Part shown: positions 1 to 8,030 of the stretch, piece by piece
Numbering within the stretch: position 1 is the stretch's first letter
Layout: each line of letters opens with the position of its first letter
Origin: AWTP1-13 sp963797005
GTDB lineage: Bacteria > Pseudomonadota > Alphaproteobacteria > Rhizobiales > Hyphomicrobiaceae
DNA: 64,000 nt
Direction: 5' to 3'
Assembly: GCA_963797005.1 (NCBI GenBank)
Contig: CAWCOF010000023.1
Location: 1-64,000 of the forward strand
Notes under the pieces: model-generated
Told to the model about the DNA's origin: nothing
The model's database searches: none
What the model saw: only the letters and a program-made list of their open reading frames with translations
Program-made: the position numbers and the translations under genes

Positions 1-2827
1 GTTGGGCGTAGAGTGACTGCGCGAGCCGCGCCGCCTGGGTCGACAGCAGGCCTTTCTCGCCCATCTTCCAGCGTTCGAGCACCTCGTAGGCGGCGCGAAT
101 CTCGTCTTCGGCTGCTGCGGCGTCACCGGCCAGCGTCTCGACGATCCAAGCGTGCTCGGCCCGGAGGATGAACGGGAGCCCTCGCGCCAGTCCGAGATCC
201 TCGGTCATTACACGGACGCGCTCGACCAGTTCGCGCGCCGCGTCGAAGTGGCCGAGCATCGCCTCGTGAACGGCAAGCGCGTCCATGAAGCCCATCTCGC
301 CCCAACGCGAGATTGACGCGTCCTCGAGGACTGCGTTGCAGCGTTTGATCGCGTCTTCGGCCGGCGTCGCTCCGTAGATGAGGTCGATCCCGACCTGGAT
401 CAGCGCCTGATTGGCCTGCCGCTCGTCACCGGCGCGCCGCGCGTGCGTGAACGCGCGTTCGAAGGCGTCGATCGCAGCTTCGAAGCGCATCGCGATGTGA
501 TGCGTCCAGCCGATTGCCGCCCATGCCCGCGCGAGGCCGTTGTCGTCACGCGCCTTCTCCAGCTCGGGCAACGCGTGCTCGGCGACGTCTCGTAGGCGCC
601 CGAGGCTGCCTTCGGGTTCGGTAAACGTACGGATGTCGGCGCGCATGAGCGAGGCGACGAGGCCGTGGCGCGAATCTCCTGCGGCTTCGATCGCCGCCGT
701 CGTCACCTGGTCTGCTCGCTCGAAGTTCCCTGCGAGGATGAGCGCATCCGTCACGTCGCGCGCAAGCTCGAGGCCAAACGGGTCGGTGGGCGTCACAAGA
801 GCAAGGGCGCGCTCGAGCAGATTCGTCGCCGCGTGAGCATCGCCACGCGCGAGCGCGCGTCGACCGGCCACTGCGAGGCACTCCGCCGCACGGCGACCGA
901 CGCCTTGGGCGTGCTCGTCCAGCGGACCGAGCTCGGCGCGTGAGCGGTGAGCCTGCTCGAGGTGATAGCCGAGGATCTCCTCGTATTCCGGTGCGCGCTC
1001 GCGGGCGGCGCGGGCAAGCCAGTCCGCATACCGCTCGTGGAGCTCGGCACGGACCTGCTTGGGAAGCGCCTCGTAAGCGACGTCGCGGAGGAGGAGGTGT
1101 CGGAATACGAACGCCTGCTCACCGGGAACCTCGGGTCGGGTCGGGCGGATGAGCTCCTTCCGGACGAGCGTCATCAGGTGCGGGTCTACGGCGCCACGAA
1201 GGCGATCAGGCGCGAGCTCGCTCACCGCGCCGACGTGAAAGACCTTCCCCTCCACGGCCGCCAGCTCGATGATCGCCCGCTCGTCGTGCTCGAGGCGGTC
1301 GAGCCTCGCCGCGAGAAGCGCCTGAATCGTGGACGGCATCGAGATCATGGCGAGGTCGGCGGTCGAGTTCCACCGCCCGTCTTCCCGGCGGAGCACCCCG
1401 TCGTCGATGAGCATCGAGAGCATCTCCTCGACGAAGAGCGGATTGCCTTCGGCCGCCTCTCTGATCCGCGAGCGGGGCTCCTCGGCCAGGGACGCATGGC
1501 CGAGCAGGTTCTCGATGAGTCGGTCCGACTCGGCGTCGGTGAGCGGCTCGAGCAGGATGCTCGTCGCGTTCAGCTTGCCGCCGCTCCAGTCCGAGCGGTG
1601 GTCGAGGAGCTCGGGCCGGCCGACCGCGACGAGCAACATCGGAGCATCCCGCGACCATTCGGCGACGTGCTCGACAAGGTCGAGGAAGGTGGGTTCCGCC
1701 CAGTGCACGTCGTCGAAGACGACAACCAGCGGGCGCATCCGGGCGTGCCGCTCGAGCAGTTTGCGAACGGCCCAGAACGTCTCTTCCGCGCTGCCGACGC
1801 CGTCCGCCAGGCCGATGGCGCCCCCGACTCGGTGCGCGATCAGCTTCGCGTCGGGATCGTCTGCGACAAGCCGCTCGATGTCGTGAACGACTTGCACGTC
1901 CACCAACTGTCTGACAACCTCGCCGACCGGCCAGAAGGTGATCCCTTCGCCGTAGGGGAGGCAACGGCCCGAGACCACCGTCGCTCGCTCGGCGAGGTGG
2001 GCCGCAACCTCTGAGACGAGCCGCGACTTGCCGACGCCGGCCGCTCCGAGGACCGTGAAGAGGTGGCACGACGATTTACGGACCGAGCGCTCGAAGGCGC
2101 GCTCGAGCAGGGTGCGCTCGTCCTCGCGGCCGATCATCGGCGAATCCAGCCGTCGCACGTGCCCCGGAGCTCCTGAGATGATCTTGAGCACCCGGAACGC
2201 AGGGACCGGCTGTTGCTTGCCTTTGATCTCGAGCGCGCCTACCTCCTCGACACGAACGGCGTCCCGCACGAGGCGCTGCGTCTCGCGGCCGATCAGGATC
2301 TCGCCCGAGCCCGCCGCCTGCTCGAGCCGCTTGGCGACGTTAACGGCGTCGCCGGTCACGAGCCTCTGACGGGCGGCGGGGTCGCCCGCAACGACCTCGC
2401 CGGTGTTGGCGCCGAGGCGGACCTCGAGCCGGACGCCAAGGCCGCGCTCGAGCTCGTGGTTCAGGCGCTTGAGCTCCTCTCGCATCTCGACGGTTGCCGC
2501 AACCGCACGAAGCGCATCGTCTTCGTGCACCGTCGGAATGCCGAACACGGCCATGATCGCGTCGCCGATGAACTTCTCCACCGTGCCGCCGTGCCGCTCG
2601 ATCACGGCGCTCATCTCGTCGAAGTAGCGCCCCATGGCGCGGCGAAGCGATTCCGGATCGAGGCGCTCGCCCAGTGCGGTGGAGCTCGCGACGTCGGAGA
2701 AGACGACCGTCACCATCTTTCGCACCTCGCGCCGGGTCGCTTCTTCCTCCGTCAGGCGGGTTCCGCAGGCCAGGCAGAAACGCGCCGCAGCGGGATTCTG
2801 CTGTCCACAGCTCGGGCAGATCGTCAC
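1..2827 (-). CDS. Class III cyclase / AAA ATPase signalling protein (3' end off window)
   Basis: The minus strand is open from a GTG at 2827 to the window edge (about 942 codons). In order it shows an N-terminal zinc ribbon (CPSCG then CLACG), a class III nucleotide cyclase domain at about residues 35-190 with metal-binding aspartates in VVFSDVASST and EKFIGDAIMAVFG, then an AAA/STAND-type ATPase with Walker A GAAGVGKS near residue 265 and Walker B VVVFDDVHW near 374, and a helical TPR-like C-terminal half. Proteins of this layout are cytosolic and are thought to couple cyclic-nucleotide synthesis to ATP-driven signalling; the ligand is unknown. The plus-strand open frames over it are antisense shadows in the same register. 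The true C-terminus lies outside the window. Confidence 0.88.
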   Translation of the reverse strand, partial: MTICPSCGQQNPAAARFCLACGTRLTEEEATRREVRKMVTVVFSDVASSTALGERLDPESLRRAMGRYFDEMSAVIERHGGTVEKFIGDAIMAVFGIPTVHEDDALRAVAATVEMREELKRLNHELERGLGVRLEVRLGANTGEVVAGDPAARQRLVTGDAVNVAKRLEQAAGSGEILIGRETQRLVRDAVRVEEVGALEIKGKQQPVPAFRVLKIISGAPGHVRRLDSPMIGREDERTLLERAFERSVRKSSCHLFTVLGAAGVGKSRLVSEVAAHLAERATVVSGRCLPYGEGITFWPVGEVVRQLVDVQVVHDIERLVADDPDAKLIAHRVGGAIGLADGVGSAEETFWAVRKLLERHARMRPLVVVFDDVHWAEPTFLDLVEHVAEWSRDAPMLLVAVGRPELLDHRSDWSGGKLNATSILLEPLTDAESDRLIENLLGHASLAEEPRSRIREAAEGNPLFVEEMLSMLIDDGVLRREDGRWNSTADLAMISMPSTIQALLAARLDRLEHDERAIIELAAVEGKVFHVGAVSELAPDRLRGAVDPHLMTLVRKELIRPTRPEVPGEQAFVFRHLLLRDVAYEALPKQVRAELHERYADWLARAARERAPEYEEILGYHLEQAHRSRAELGPLDEHAQGVGRRAAECLAVAGRRALARGDAHAATNLLERALALVTPTDPFGLELARDVTDALILAGNFERADQVTTAAIEAAGDSRHGLVASLMRADIRTFTEPEGSLGRLRDVAEHALPELEKARDDNGLARAWAAIGWTHHIAMRFEAAIDAFERAFTHARRAGDERQANQALIQVGIDLIYGATPAEDAIKRCNAVLEDASISRWGEMGFMDALAVHEAMLGHFDAARELVERVRVMTEDLGLARGLPFILRAEHAWIVETLAGDAAAAEDEIRAAYEVLERWKMGEKGLLSTQAARLAQSLYAQ

Positions 2828-2916
2828 GTCTTGCTCCCAGTACGAAGGCGCTGTAGAAGGTATCTCTCTCACTAACCACGAGACGCCCGGCGGTTGGTTA
2901 GTCCTTCCAACCGGAT

Positions 2917-3203
2917 GTACGAGCCCATCGCTGCGCCCAAAGGGCGCGAACCGTGACCCCTTTCCTTTCCCCTGCAAACAGGGCTTATCTGGGGACCGCA
3001 AGAAGGGGCCATAATCGCCTTCCCGGACCTGGCCAGCCGCTGCCGTGATGGTGGGCGAAGGCCATGCCCCGTTGTGGCAGTACTTCTTGCGTCTGCTAGG
3101 CAGACGAGCCCATTGCTGCCCCCAAAGGGCGCGGAACCCGGACCCCGGCAGCCTTTTCTGCTGCAAAATGGCCACTTTTGTGGGGACCACAACGGGGGCC
3201 ATG
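2917..3203. repeat. Pair of degenerate ~95-bp direct repeats in a gene-free stretch
   Basis: The gap 2828-3258 has no convincing gene. It holds two diverged copies of one unit, at about 2917-3011 and 3106-3203. Both begin ACGAGCCCAT, contain CCCAAAGGGCGCG and end with a GGGGACC...GGGGCCAT block. Much of each unit is G/C-rich and self-complementary. I cannot assign a function. Confidence 0.55.
3036..3080 (+). repeat. Left copy of a 45-bp direct repeat
   Basis: This 45-base stretch matches 7507-7551 at 39 of 45 positions in the same orientation, with CCATGCCCCGTTGTGGCAG identical. The right copy covers the last codons of the truncated serine recombinase. The pair therefore brackets the IS481 compound element. 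It may be a recombination scar, an attachment-site pair, or a leftover piece of recombinase gene. Confidence 0.6.
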
Positions 3204-3281
3204 ATGCGGTTCATGGACCCCTCAGCGGCGCGCCTGGAAGCTCTGCGGCCGGCCTAGGTGTAGTTCCTGAGGACGTTGGTT

Positions 3282-3343
3282 CATCCGGGCCTCCTTGGAG
3301 GCTGGGGCTGCCAAGCCCCAGCCCCAAGGAGGAGATCCGGATG
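3282..3343 (+). promoter_or_regulatory. Long hairpin covering ribosome binding site and start codon of the IS481 transposase
   Basis: Three nested arms pair: CATCCGG (3282-3288) with CCGGATG (3337-3343), CTCCTTGG (3291-3298) with CCAAGGAG (3324-3331), and CTGGGGCT (3302-3309) with AGCCCCAG (3314-3321). The right arms contain the AAGGAGG ribosome binding site and the ATG at 3341. Such hairpins are known in several insertion sequences, where they block transposase translation from read-through transcripts. That role here is inferred. Confidence 0.6.
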
Positions 3344-4117
3344 AGGTTGCACGCTAACGCGGGGCTCAGTTGGATGGCCGGCGGTTGGCGGTCGAGCGGG
3401 TGGGCGGGAGGGTTGGACGCTGGCGGCGGCGGCCGAGGCCGCCGGGGTCAGCGTGCGCACTGTCGCGAAGTGGGCTGGCCGTTACCGGCGCGAAGGCGAG
3501 GGTGGCTGCTCGATCGCTCTTCGGCGCCGAGACGGGTCGCCAAGCGGACGCCGCGAGGAGCGGGTGGCGGCTGATCGCGGCGTTGCGGCGGTTGCGCTTC
3601 ACCGGCGCGGAGATCGCCGAGCTGCTCGGCGATGCCGCTCTCGACGGTGTCGGGGATCCTGACCCGGATCGGGCTGGGCAAGCTCGGGCGGCTGGGGCTC
3701 GAGCAGCCGCCGACCGCTACGAGCGCTAGCGGCCGGGCGAGCTCGTCCACGTCGACGTCAAGAAGCTCGGCCGGATCAGGGCGGCGCCGGCAAACGCGTC
3801 TACCGGCGCCGAGCGCCGGCTAGCGACACCCGCTCCGCAACGACGGCGACGGCGTCGCCGCGCACGTCGGCTGGGAGTACGTGCACGTCTGCGTCGACGA
3901 CGCCACCCGGCTCGCCTACGCCGAGGTGCTCCAGGACGAGAAGGCGGCCACCGCGATCGGCTTCCTGCGCCGCGCGGTCGCCTTCTACCGCCGCCACGGC
4001 ATCCGGGTCGAGCGGCTGATGACCGACGGATGAAAGTCAAGTGGCGGTCGTGCGGCTCGTTGCGATCCTGTGCTTGGGTGCGGGTGACTGACGGAGCGAA
4101 GCGCAGACCGTTGGGGC

Positions 4118-5395
4118 TTACGGAGTCTGCCGCGCTGCTTTGCCCTTCGAGGGCCTAGAAGATGCGCGCCCCGGTGTCGCGCCCGCACCCGCTTTCGCCG
4201 GACCGCTCGAGCCTGCCAGTCGCTGACCAGCCGGCGGTAGGCGGCCTCGGCCTGGCGCGAGAGCTCGCGCTCGGCCTCGAAGACAGCTTTCGATTTGCCG
4301 CCGGCGATGCCCTTGCGGCCTTTCTGGGACGGAGCGCCGGCGAGCAGCTCGAGCCGGCGGATCTTGTTGCGGGTCATCGCTGGCCGGGCGAAGGCGTAGT
4401 CCTGGTCGCGGGTGAGCAGGTGCCAGAACAGCACCACCAGCTTGCGCGCTGTCGCGGTCGCCGCGACCTGCGGGCCGCGGCGCGCGCGGACACGTTCGAA
4501 GAACGCGCGCAGCGGGCCCGGGGTCAGCATCACTTTCCAGGCGACCTCGCCGAGCATGTGCCGCGGCCTCCGAGGCGCCGGCCTTCGAGATCCGGCCGTG
4601 GCGTGCGGGCCCGTTGCCCGACTGGCGCACGCGGGGATCGAGCCCGAGGTAGCTGACGAGCTTGCGCGGCGAGGAGAAGCGGCCGATGTCGCCGACCGAG
4701 GCCATGAAGGTCGCGGCGGTCTGGACGTTGACGCCGGGGACGCTCATCAGCCGCAGCACCTCCGGCCAGGCGAGCGCCTGCTTGGCGATCTCGCGGTCGA
4801 GGGCGGCGACCTCGCGCGTCGAGGAAGTCGACCTGGCGCAGGCAGCCGTCGAGCGTCAAGCGCTCGTCGACGGGCAGCTCGAGCTCCGGCCAGCCAGCGC
4901 CGGCCGGCCTTGCCGAACGCGTCGGTGACCGGCGGGCGCTCGCACAGGTTGCGCGCCAGCACGCCATGCGCCTCATTCTTGGCGCGCGTCCGGGCGCGCA
5001 CGAGGCGCTCGCGCCGGTTGGTCAGGCGCCGCAGCGTCCGCGTCCGCTCGTCCGGCGTCCAGACCTCATCGAGCAGCCCCGAGATCAAGCAGCCGCGCCA
5101 GCGTCCGCGCGTCGAGCCGATCGGTCTTGGCCTTCGCCTCGGTGATCGATTTCAGCTTGCGCGTGTTGGCGACGACCACCCGGATCCCGTGCGCCTGCAG
5201 CACCGAGACGATCCTGTCGGCCCCGGTCGTCGCCTCCAAGCGCCACGACGTCGTCGCGCGACGAGGCTCTGCGCGAACAGCTCGAGCGACGCCACCCGCG
5301 TCGGGATCCGCCCCGCCGACCTGCACCGTGCCCGTCTCGGCGATCGCGACCTCGCAGAAGTCGCGATGCACATCCAACCCGAAACGCGCGCACCA
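4118..5395 (-). pseudogene. IS110-family transposase of element A, multiply frameshifted
   Basis: Pieces in different minus-strand frames add up to a full IS110 transposase. They include GLDVHRDFCEVAIAETG (first DEDD acidic residue), RKLKSITEAKAKTDRLDART (second acidic region), ARTRAKNEAHGVLARNL, then the C-terminal IS116/IS110/IS902 domain with LMSVPGVNVQTAATFMASVG, LVSYLGLDPRVRQSG, HGRISKAG and YAFARPAM. The chain changes frame at least five times in 1.25 kb, far more than in neighbouring genes, so this copy is probably truly decayed. It is clearly homologous to element B, which is better preserved. The C-terminus follows the frame ending at 4118 (PGRASSRPS), matching element B. Confidence 0.8.
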
Positions 5396-5612
5396 CCTCT
5401 CCTTCTCGTCGGTTGAAGCGGGAGCGCGGCGGGACACACGACAACGACGGATTCGTGCTCTCAGCACACCGGGGTAGGTCGCAGGGGCGGCCACGAACAA
5501 CGTCGAGCTCACAGCTCATCAGTCAGAACGGCCTGCCCATCCGCGTCTCCCAACAAAGCCCCATGTCCCGGAAGCACGATGCTCACGGCGGGGCCGGACG
5601 CAGTTTCATCCC
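5396..5612 (-). ncRNA. Candidate bridge RNA locus of IS110 element A
   Basis: This non-coding left end precedes the transposase start. It shares a framework with element B: a hairpin around GTGCT/AGCAC (5455-5467), the block GCAGGGGCGGCC (5481-5492), an inner hairpin GAGCT-CAC-AGCTC (5505-5517), and a closing GGCC (5530-5533). Between the conserved blocks two 12-base strands (5493-5504 and 5518-5529) differ from element B. One contains ACAACG, also present at the insertion target. IS110 elements are known to encode a bridge RNA in this position; assignment here is by inspection only. Confidence 0.5.
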
Positions 5613-5896
5613 CCGACAACGGCTCCGCCTACCGTCTGCCGCTCGGCACGCGCTCGCCTGCCGCAGCGCTCAGGATCCGCCACTGCCGCACCCGCCCCTA
5701 CCGGCCGCAGACCAACGGCAAGGCAGAGCGCTTCATCCGCACGACTGCTCAGCGGCTGGGCCTACGGCGCGATCTACCGCTCCAGCCAAGAACGCACGGC
5801 TGCGCTTGACGGCTGGCTCTGGTACTACTGATGAAAGTCAAGTTGCCGGCGCGATCCTCCTTTGCGAGAGTGGTCCCAGGTGCGGGTGACTGCGAG

Positions 5897-7161
5897 CTAA
5901 AGCGCAGGACGTGGGGCTGAGTCCTGCCGCGCTGCCTGGCCGCTCGACGGCCCACAAGATGCGCGCCCCGGTGCGGCACCCGCACCTTTCTTGATCGCCG
6001 GCTGCCAGTCCTGGACGAGGCGACGGTAGGCGACCTCCGCTTGCCGGGCGAGCTCCTTCTCGAGCTGATGCTGCTGTGCCGTTGCGAAGACGCGCACGGG
6101 GTTGCCCTGCCTTGCCGACGCTCGGCGCCGACGAGCAGCTCCGCCCGACGCAGCTTCTCGCGCACGAGCGAGGGCCGGGCGAAGGCGTAGTCCTCGCTCC
6201 GGGTCAGCATGTGCCAGGCGACGACGACGAGCTTGCGAGCGACGGCGACAACCGCGACCTGGGCGCCACGCCTGCTTCTGACCCGCTCGTAGAAGGCACG
6301 CAACGGGCCGTAGGTGCGGGCCGCGTGCCAGGCGGCCTCGACCAGGAGGTGCCGCACCTCGCCAGGTCCCTGCTTGGAGATGCGGCCGTGCCGGGCAGGC
6401 TCTGAGCCCGACTGGCGGACGCGGGGGTCGAGCCCCAGGTAACTGACCAGGTGGCGCGGGGTGGGGAAGCGGGCGATGTCCCCGATCGCGGCGAGCAGAG
6501 CGGCCGCGGTCACGGAGCTGACCCCGGGGAGGGTCATCAGCCGCCGCATCTCGGGTGAGGCGAGCGCGCGGTCAGCTGACGCGACCTCCTGGTCGAGGAA
6601 GTCGATCTGGCGCAGGCAGGCCTCGACCATCTCCTGCTCGTCGTCGGGCAGCTCCTGCTCGGTAAGCCACCGGCGCCCCTCGACGCCGAAGAGGTCGCTT
6701 ACGGGCGGGCGGGCCTTGAGGTTGCGGATCAGGATCGCGTGCACCTGATTCTTCTCCCGCGTTCGCTGCTTGACGAGCTGGGCTCGCCTGGCGATCCGTC
6801 GCCGCAGCACCCGCGTCGGCTCGTCGACCGCCCAGACCTCCGGCACCAGGCCTCCCGCGAGCAGCCTCGCGAGCGCGCGCGCATCGGCCTTGTCGGTCTT
6901 CGGTCCCGCCTGCGTCAGCCCCTTGACCGCTTTCGGATTGGCGAGCACGACGCGGGCGACGTGGGGCTCGATGATGCGGGCGATGGGAAGCGCGTTGCCG
7001 GTCGCCTCGAGCACGACCTCGTCGTCGCTTCCCAGGCTCTGCGCGAAGAGCTCGAGCTCGCTCCGATCCGTGCGGACGCGGCCAGCAAGGCGGACGACCC
7101 CGCCTTCGGCGATCGCCACCTCGCAGAAGTCGCGGTGCACGTCGAGCGCGATGAAGCGCAT
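5897..7161 (-). CDS. IS110-family transposase of element B
   Basis: ATG at 7161 starts MRFIALDVHRDFCEVAIAEG. The DEDD (RuvC-like) domain covers about residues 1-150, with acidic residues in ALDVH, VVLEATGN and GPKTDKADARAL. The C-terminal transposase domain has LMTLPGVSSVTAAALLAAIG, LVSYLGLDPRVRQSG and HGRISKQG, followed by a helical tail. Length of about 420 residues fits the family. One apparent one-base deletion near 6110 moves the tail into the frame that ends at 5897 (VRVFATAQQHQ...PGRAS). If that is a sequencing error the gene is intact. An upstream in-frame start at 7215 would overlap the bridge-RNA-like region and lacks the conserved start. Confidence 0.85.
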
Positions 7162-7405
7162 CCCTCCTCCTCTCGGTCGGTGGTCTCTGCAAGACGAGGC
7201 GGGCAACGACGACAACTACGGATCCGTGCTCGCAGCACACCCGGGCAGTCGCAGGGGCGGCCAACTACAAATCGCGGGCTCGCAGCCCATAGAAATGCGA
7301 CGGCCTGCCCGACCTGCGTCTTGCCTGAAGCCCCTGTCCCGGAATGAGGCCGACGCTACGAGGCCGACCGGACGCGAAGGGCTCCACGCCGGGCAGTTTC
7401 ATGCC
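7162..7405 (-). ncRNA. Candidate bridge RNA locus of IS110 element B
   Basis: Same framework as in element A: hairpin GTGCT/AGCAC near 7227-7239, GCAGGGGCGGCC (7251-7262), inner hairpin GGGCT-CGC-AGCCC (7276-7288) and closing GGCC (7302-7305). The inner stem differs from A by a paired G-C to A-T change, so pairing is kept. The two variable strands (7263-7275 and 7289-7301) are equal in length, as in A. The first contains ACTACAA, identical to seven bases of the insertion target of this element. Assignment is by inspection and analogy to known IS110 bridge RNAs. Confidence 0.5.
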
Positions 7406-7506
7406 ACTACAACCATCGACGTCGACACGCAGCCCTCGGCCACCAACCCCCGGTCAGCAGGACCAACGTGCTCGGGTCTTACACCTAGGCCGCCCCTTGC
7501 CAGCGG

Positions 7507-7551
7507 GCCGCCGCCGTGCTAGCGGGTGAAGTCCATGCCCCGTTGTGGCAG
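7507..7551 (+). repeat. Right copy of the 45-bp direct repeat
   Basis: It matches 3036-3080 at 39 of 45 bases, same orientation, and overlaps the 3' end of the truncated recombinase. It lies 18 bases outside the right IS481 target duplication, while the left copy lies about 170 bases outside the left one. Confidence 0.6.
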
Positions 7552-8010
7552 ACCGACTGCCTGCCTGACGGCTATTTCCCAGCCGCTCTTGATCCGCTCC
7601 AGCTCGAGTTCGGCGATCAAGATCAGGATCCCGATCGCGAACCGTCCCATGGGTGTCGAGCCGTCGAAGTTGTCCTCGACCGAGACGAGCCTCGCGCCGG
7701 CATCGTTTAGGCGGCGGATCGAGCTCAGGGCATCAACCGCCGAGCGGGCGAAGCGATCGAGCCGGGCAACGACGATCCCGCCGGTCTCGCCGGCCTCGCA
7801 GCGTGCGAGTGCCTGCTGGAACATCGGCCGCTCGAGCTTCGCGCCTGATTGGTCGATCTCTTCCCACCACGTAAAGGTCTCGACCTCGTGCAACTTCGCC
7901 AAAGCGGCGATCTTCTTGCGCTGCACCTCGGGCGAGATGAACGACTCGCCCTCACGGCCAGCACGCCGGCTAACACGGATGTAACCATCCGCTGTCCTGG
8001 AGCGCTTCAT
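7519..8010 (-). pseudogene. Serine recombinase, catalytic domain only (truncated)
   Basis: ATG at 8010 gives 163 residues of a resolvase/invertase-type catalytic domain: YIRVSRRAG with the nucleophilic serine, VARLDRFARS, and the E-helix IAELELERIKSGWE. Large serine recombinases of this type continue for 300 or more residues with a DNA-binding recombinase domain and zinc ribbon. Here the protein stops right after the E-helix with QRGMDFTR. The last 45 bases match the direct repeat at 3036-3080, which points to recombination or deletion at this edge. It is probably inactive in DNA integration, though the catalytic domain itself is intact. Confidence 0.75.
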
Positions 8011-8030
8011 CCTGCCAACCTGGTACAGCG

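Larger units (their letters stand above)
4028..5612 (-). mobile_element. IS110-family element A (inserted in IS481)
   Basis: This 1,585-bp insertion separates LMTD from NGSAYR of the IS481 transposase. Its flanks share CCGAC (4023-4027 and 5613-5617). Its termini carry the short inverted motif GGATGAAA / TTTCATCC. The transposase reads on the minus strand, so the element's left end, with a non-coding stretch of about 215 bases, is at 5396-5612. The layout (long non-coding left end, short right end) fits the IS110 group rather than IS1111. Confidence 0.75.
5829..7405 (-). mobile_element. IS110-family element B (inserted in IS481)
   Basis: This 1,577-bp insertion separates LWYY from NHRRRHAALG of the IS481 transposase. 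Flanks share ACTAC (5824-5828 and 7406-7410). Termini carry ATGAAAGTCAAG on one side and CAGTTTCAT on the other, the same as element A. The transposase is on the minus strand and the 244-base non-coding left end lies at 7162-7405. Both IS110 insertions sit just before AAC in the context gACAAC / tACAAC, so the two copies chose related targets within one host element. Confidence 0.8.
3341..7488 (+). pseudogene. IS481-family transposase, split and frameshifted
   Basis: Start ATG 3341 follows AAGGAGG. The N-terminal helix-turn-helix half is readable across several frames (HANA, DGRRLAVERV, AAGVSVRTVAKW, RRYREG-type spacing). The catalytic core follows: HVDVKKLGRI with the first catalytic Asp, EYVHVCVDDATRLAY with the second region, LMTD|NGSAYR, then RTRPYRPQTNGKAERFIRT carrying the catalytic Glu, and finally NHRRRHAALGHQPP to the stop. 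The stop codon TAG at 7486-7488 lies in the target-site duplication. Several indels in the first 700 bases plus two insertions mean it is not functional. It would have been a DDE transposase of about 320 residues. Confidence 0.85.
3253..7489 (+). mobile_element. IS481-family element interrupted by two IS110-family elements
   Basis: The element body is 3259-7483. Ends are inverted (TGTAGTTCC on the left; TGTAAGACC read inward from the right) and both flanks carry the palindrome CCTAGG (3253-3258 and 7484-7489). IS481-family elements are known to target NCTAGN and duplicate six bases, which fits exactly. Inside, the transposase gene is split into three pieces (3341-4027, 5613-5828, 7406-7488) by two inserted IS110-family elements. 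Removing those two rejoins a recognisable IS481 transposase: GYxRxHG..LMTD | NGSAYR... and ...LWYY | NHRRRHAALG. Confidence 0.85.

Noticed and set aside
947..2014. Long plus-strand open frame opposite the cyclase/ATPase gene
   Set aside because: It is exactly in register with the minus-strand gene and its translation has no recognisable motifs; high GC leaves the antisense open.
2872..3192. Minus-strand frame of 106 codons in the repeat-rich gap
   Set aside because: Its apparent internal similarity only reflects the DNA repeat; no domain or ribosome binding site.
4162..5416. Plus-strand frames across IS110 element A
   Set aside because: Antisense to the decayed transposase, whose motifs are clear on the minus strand.
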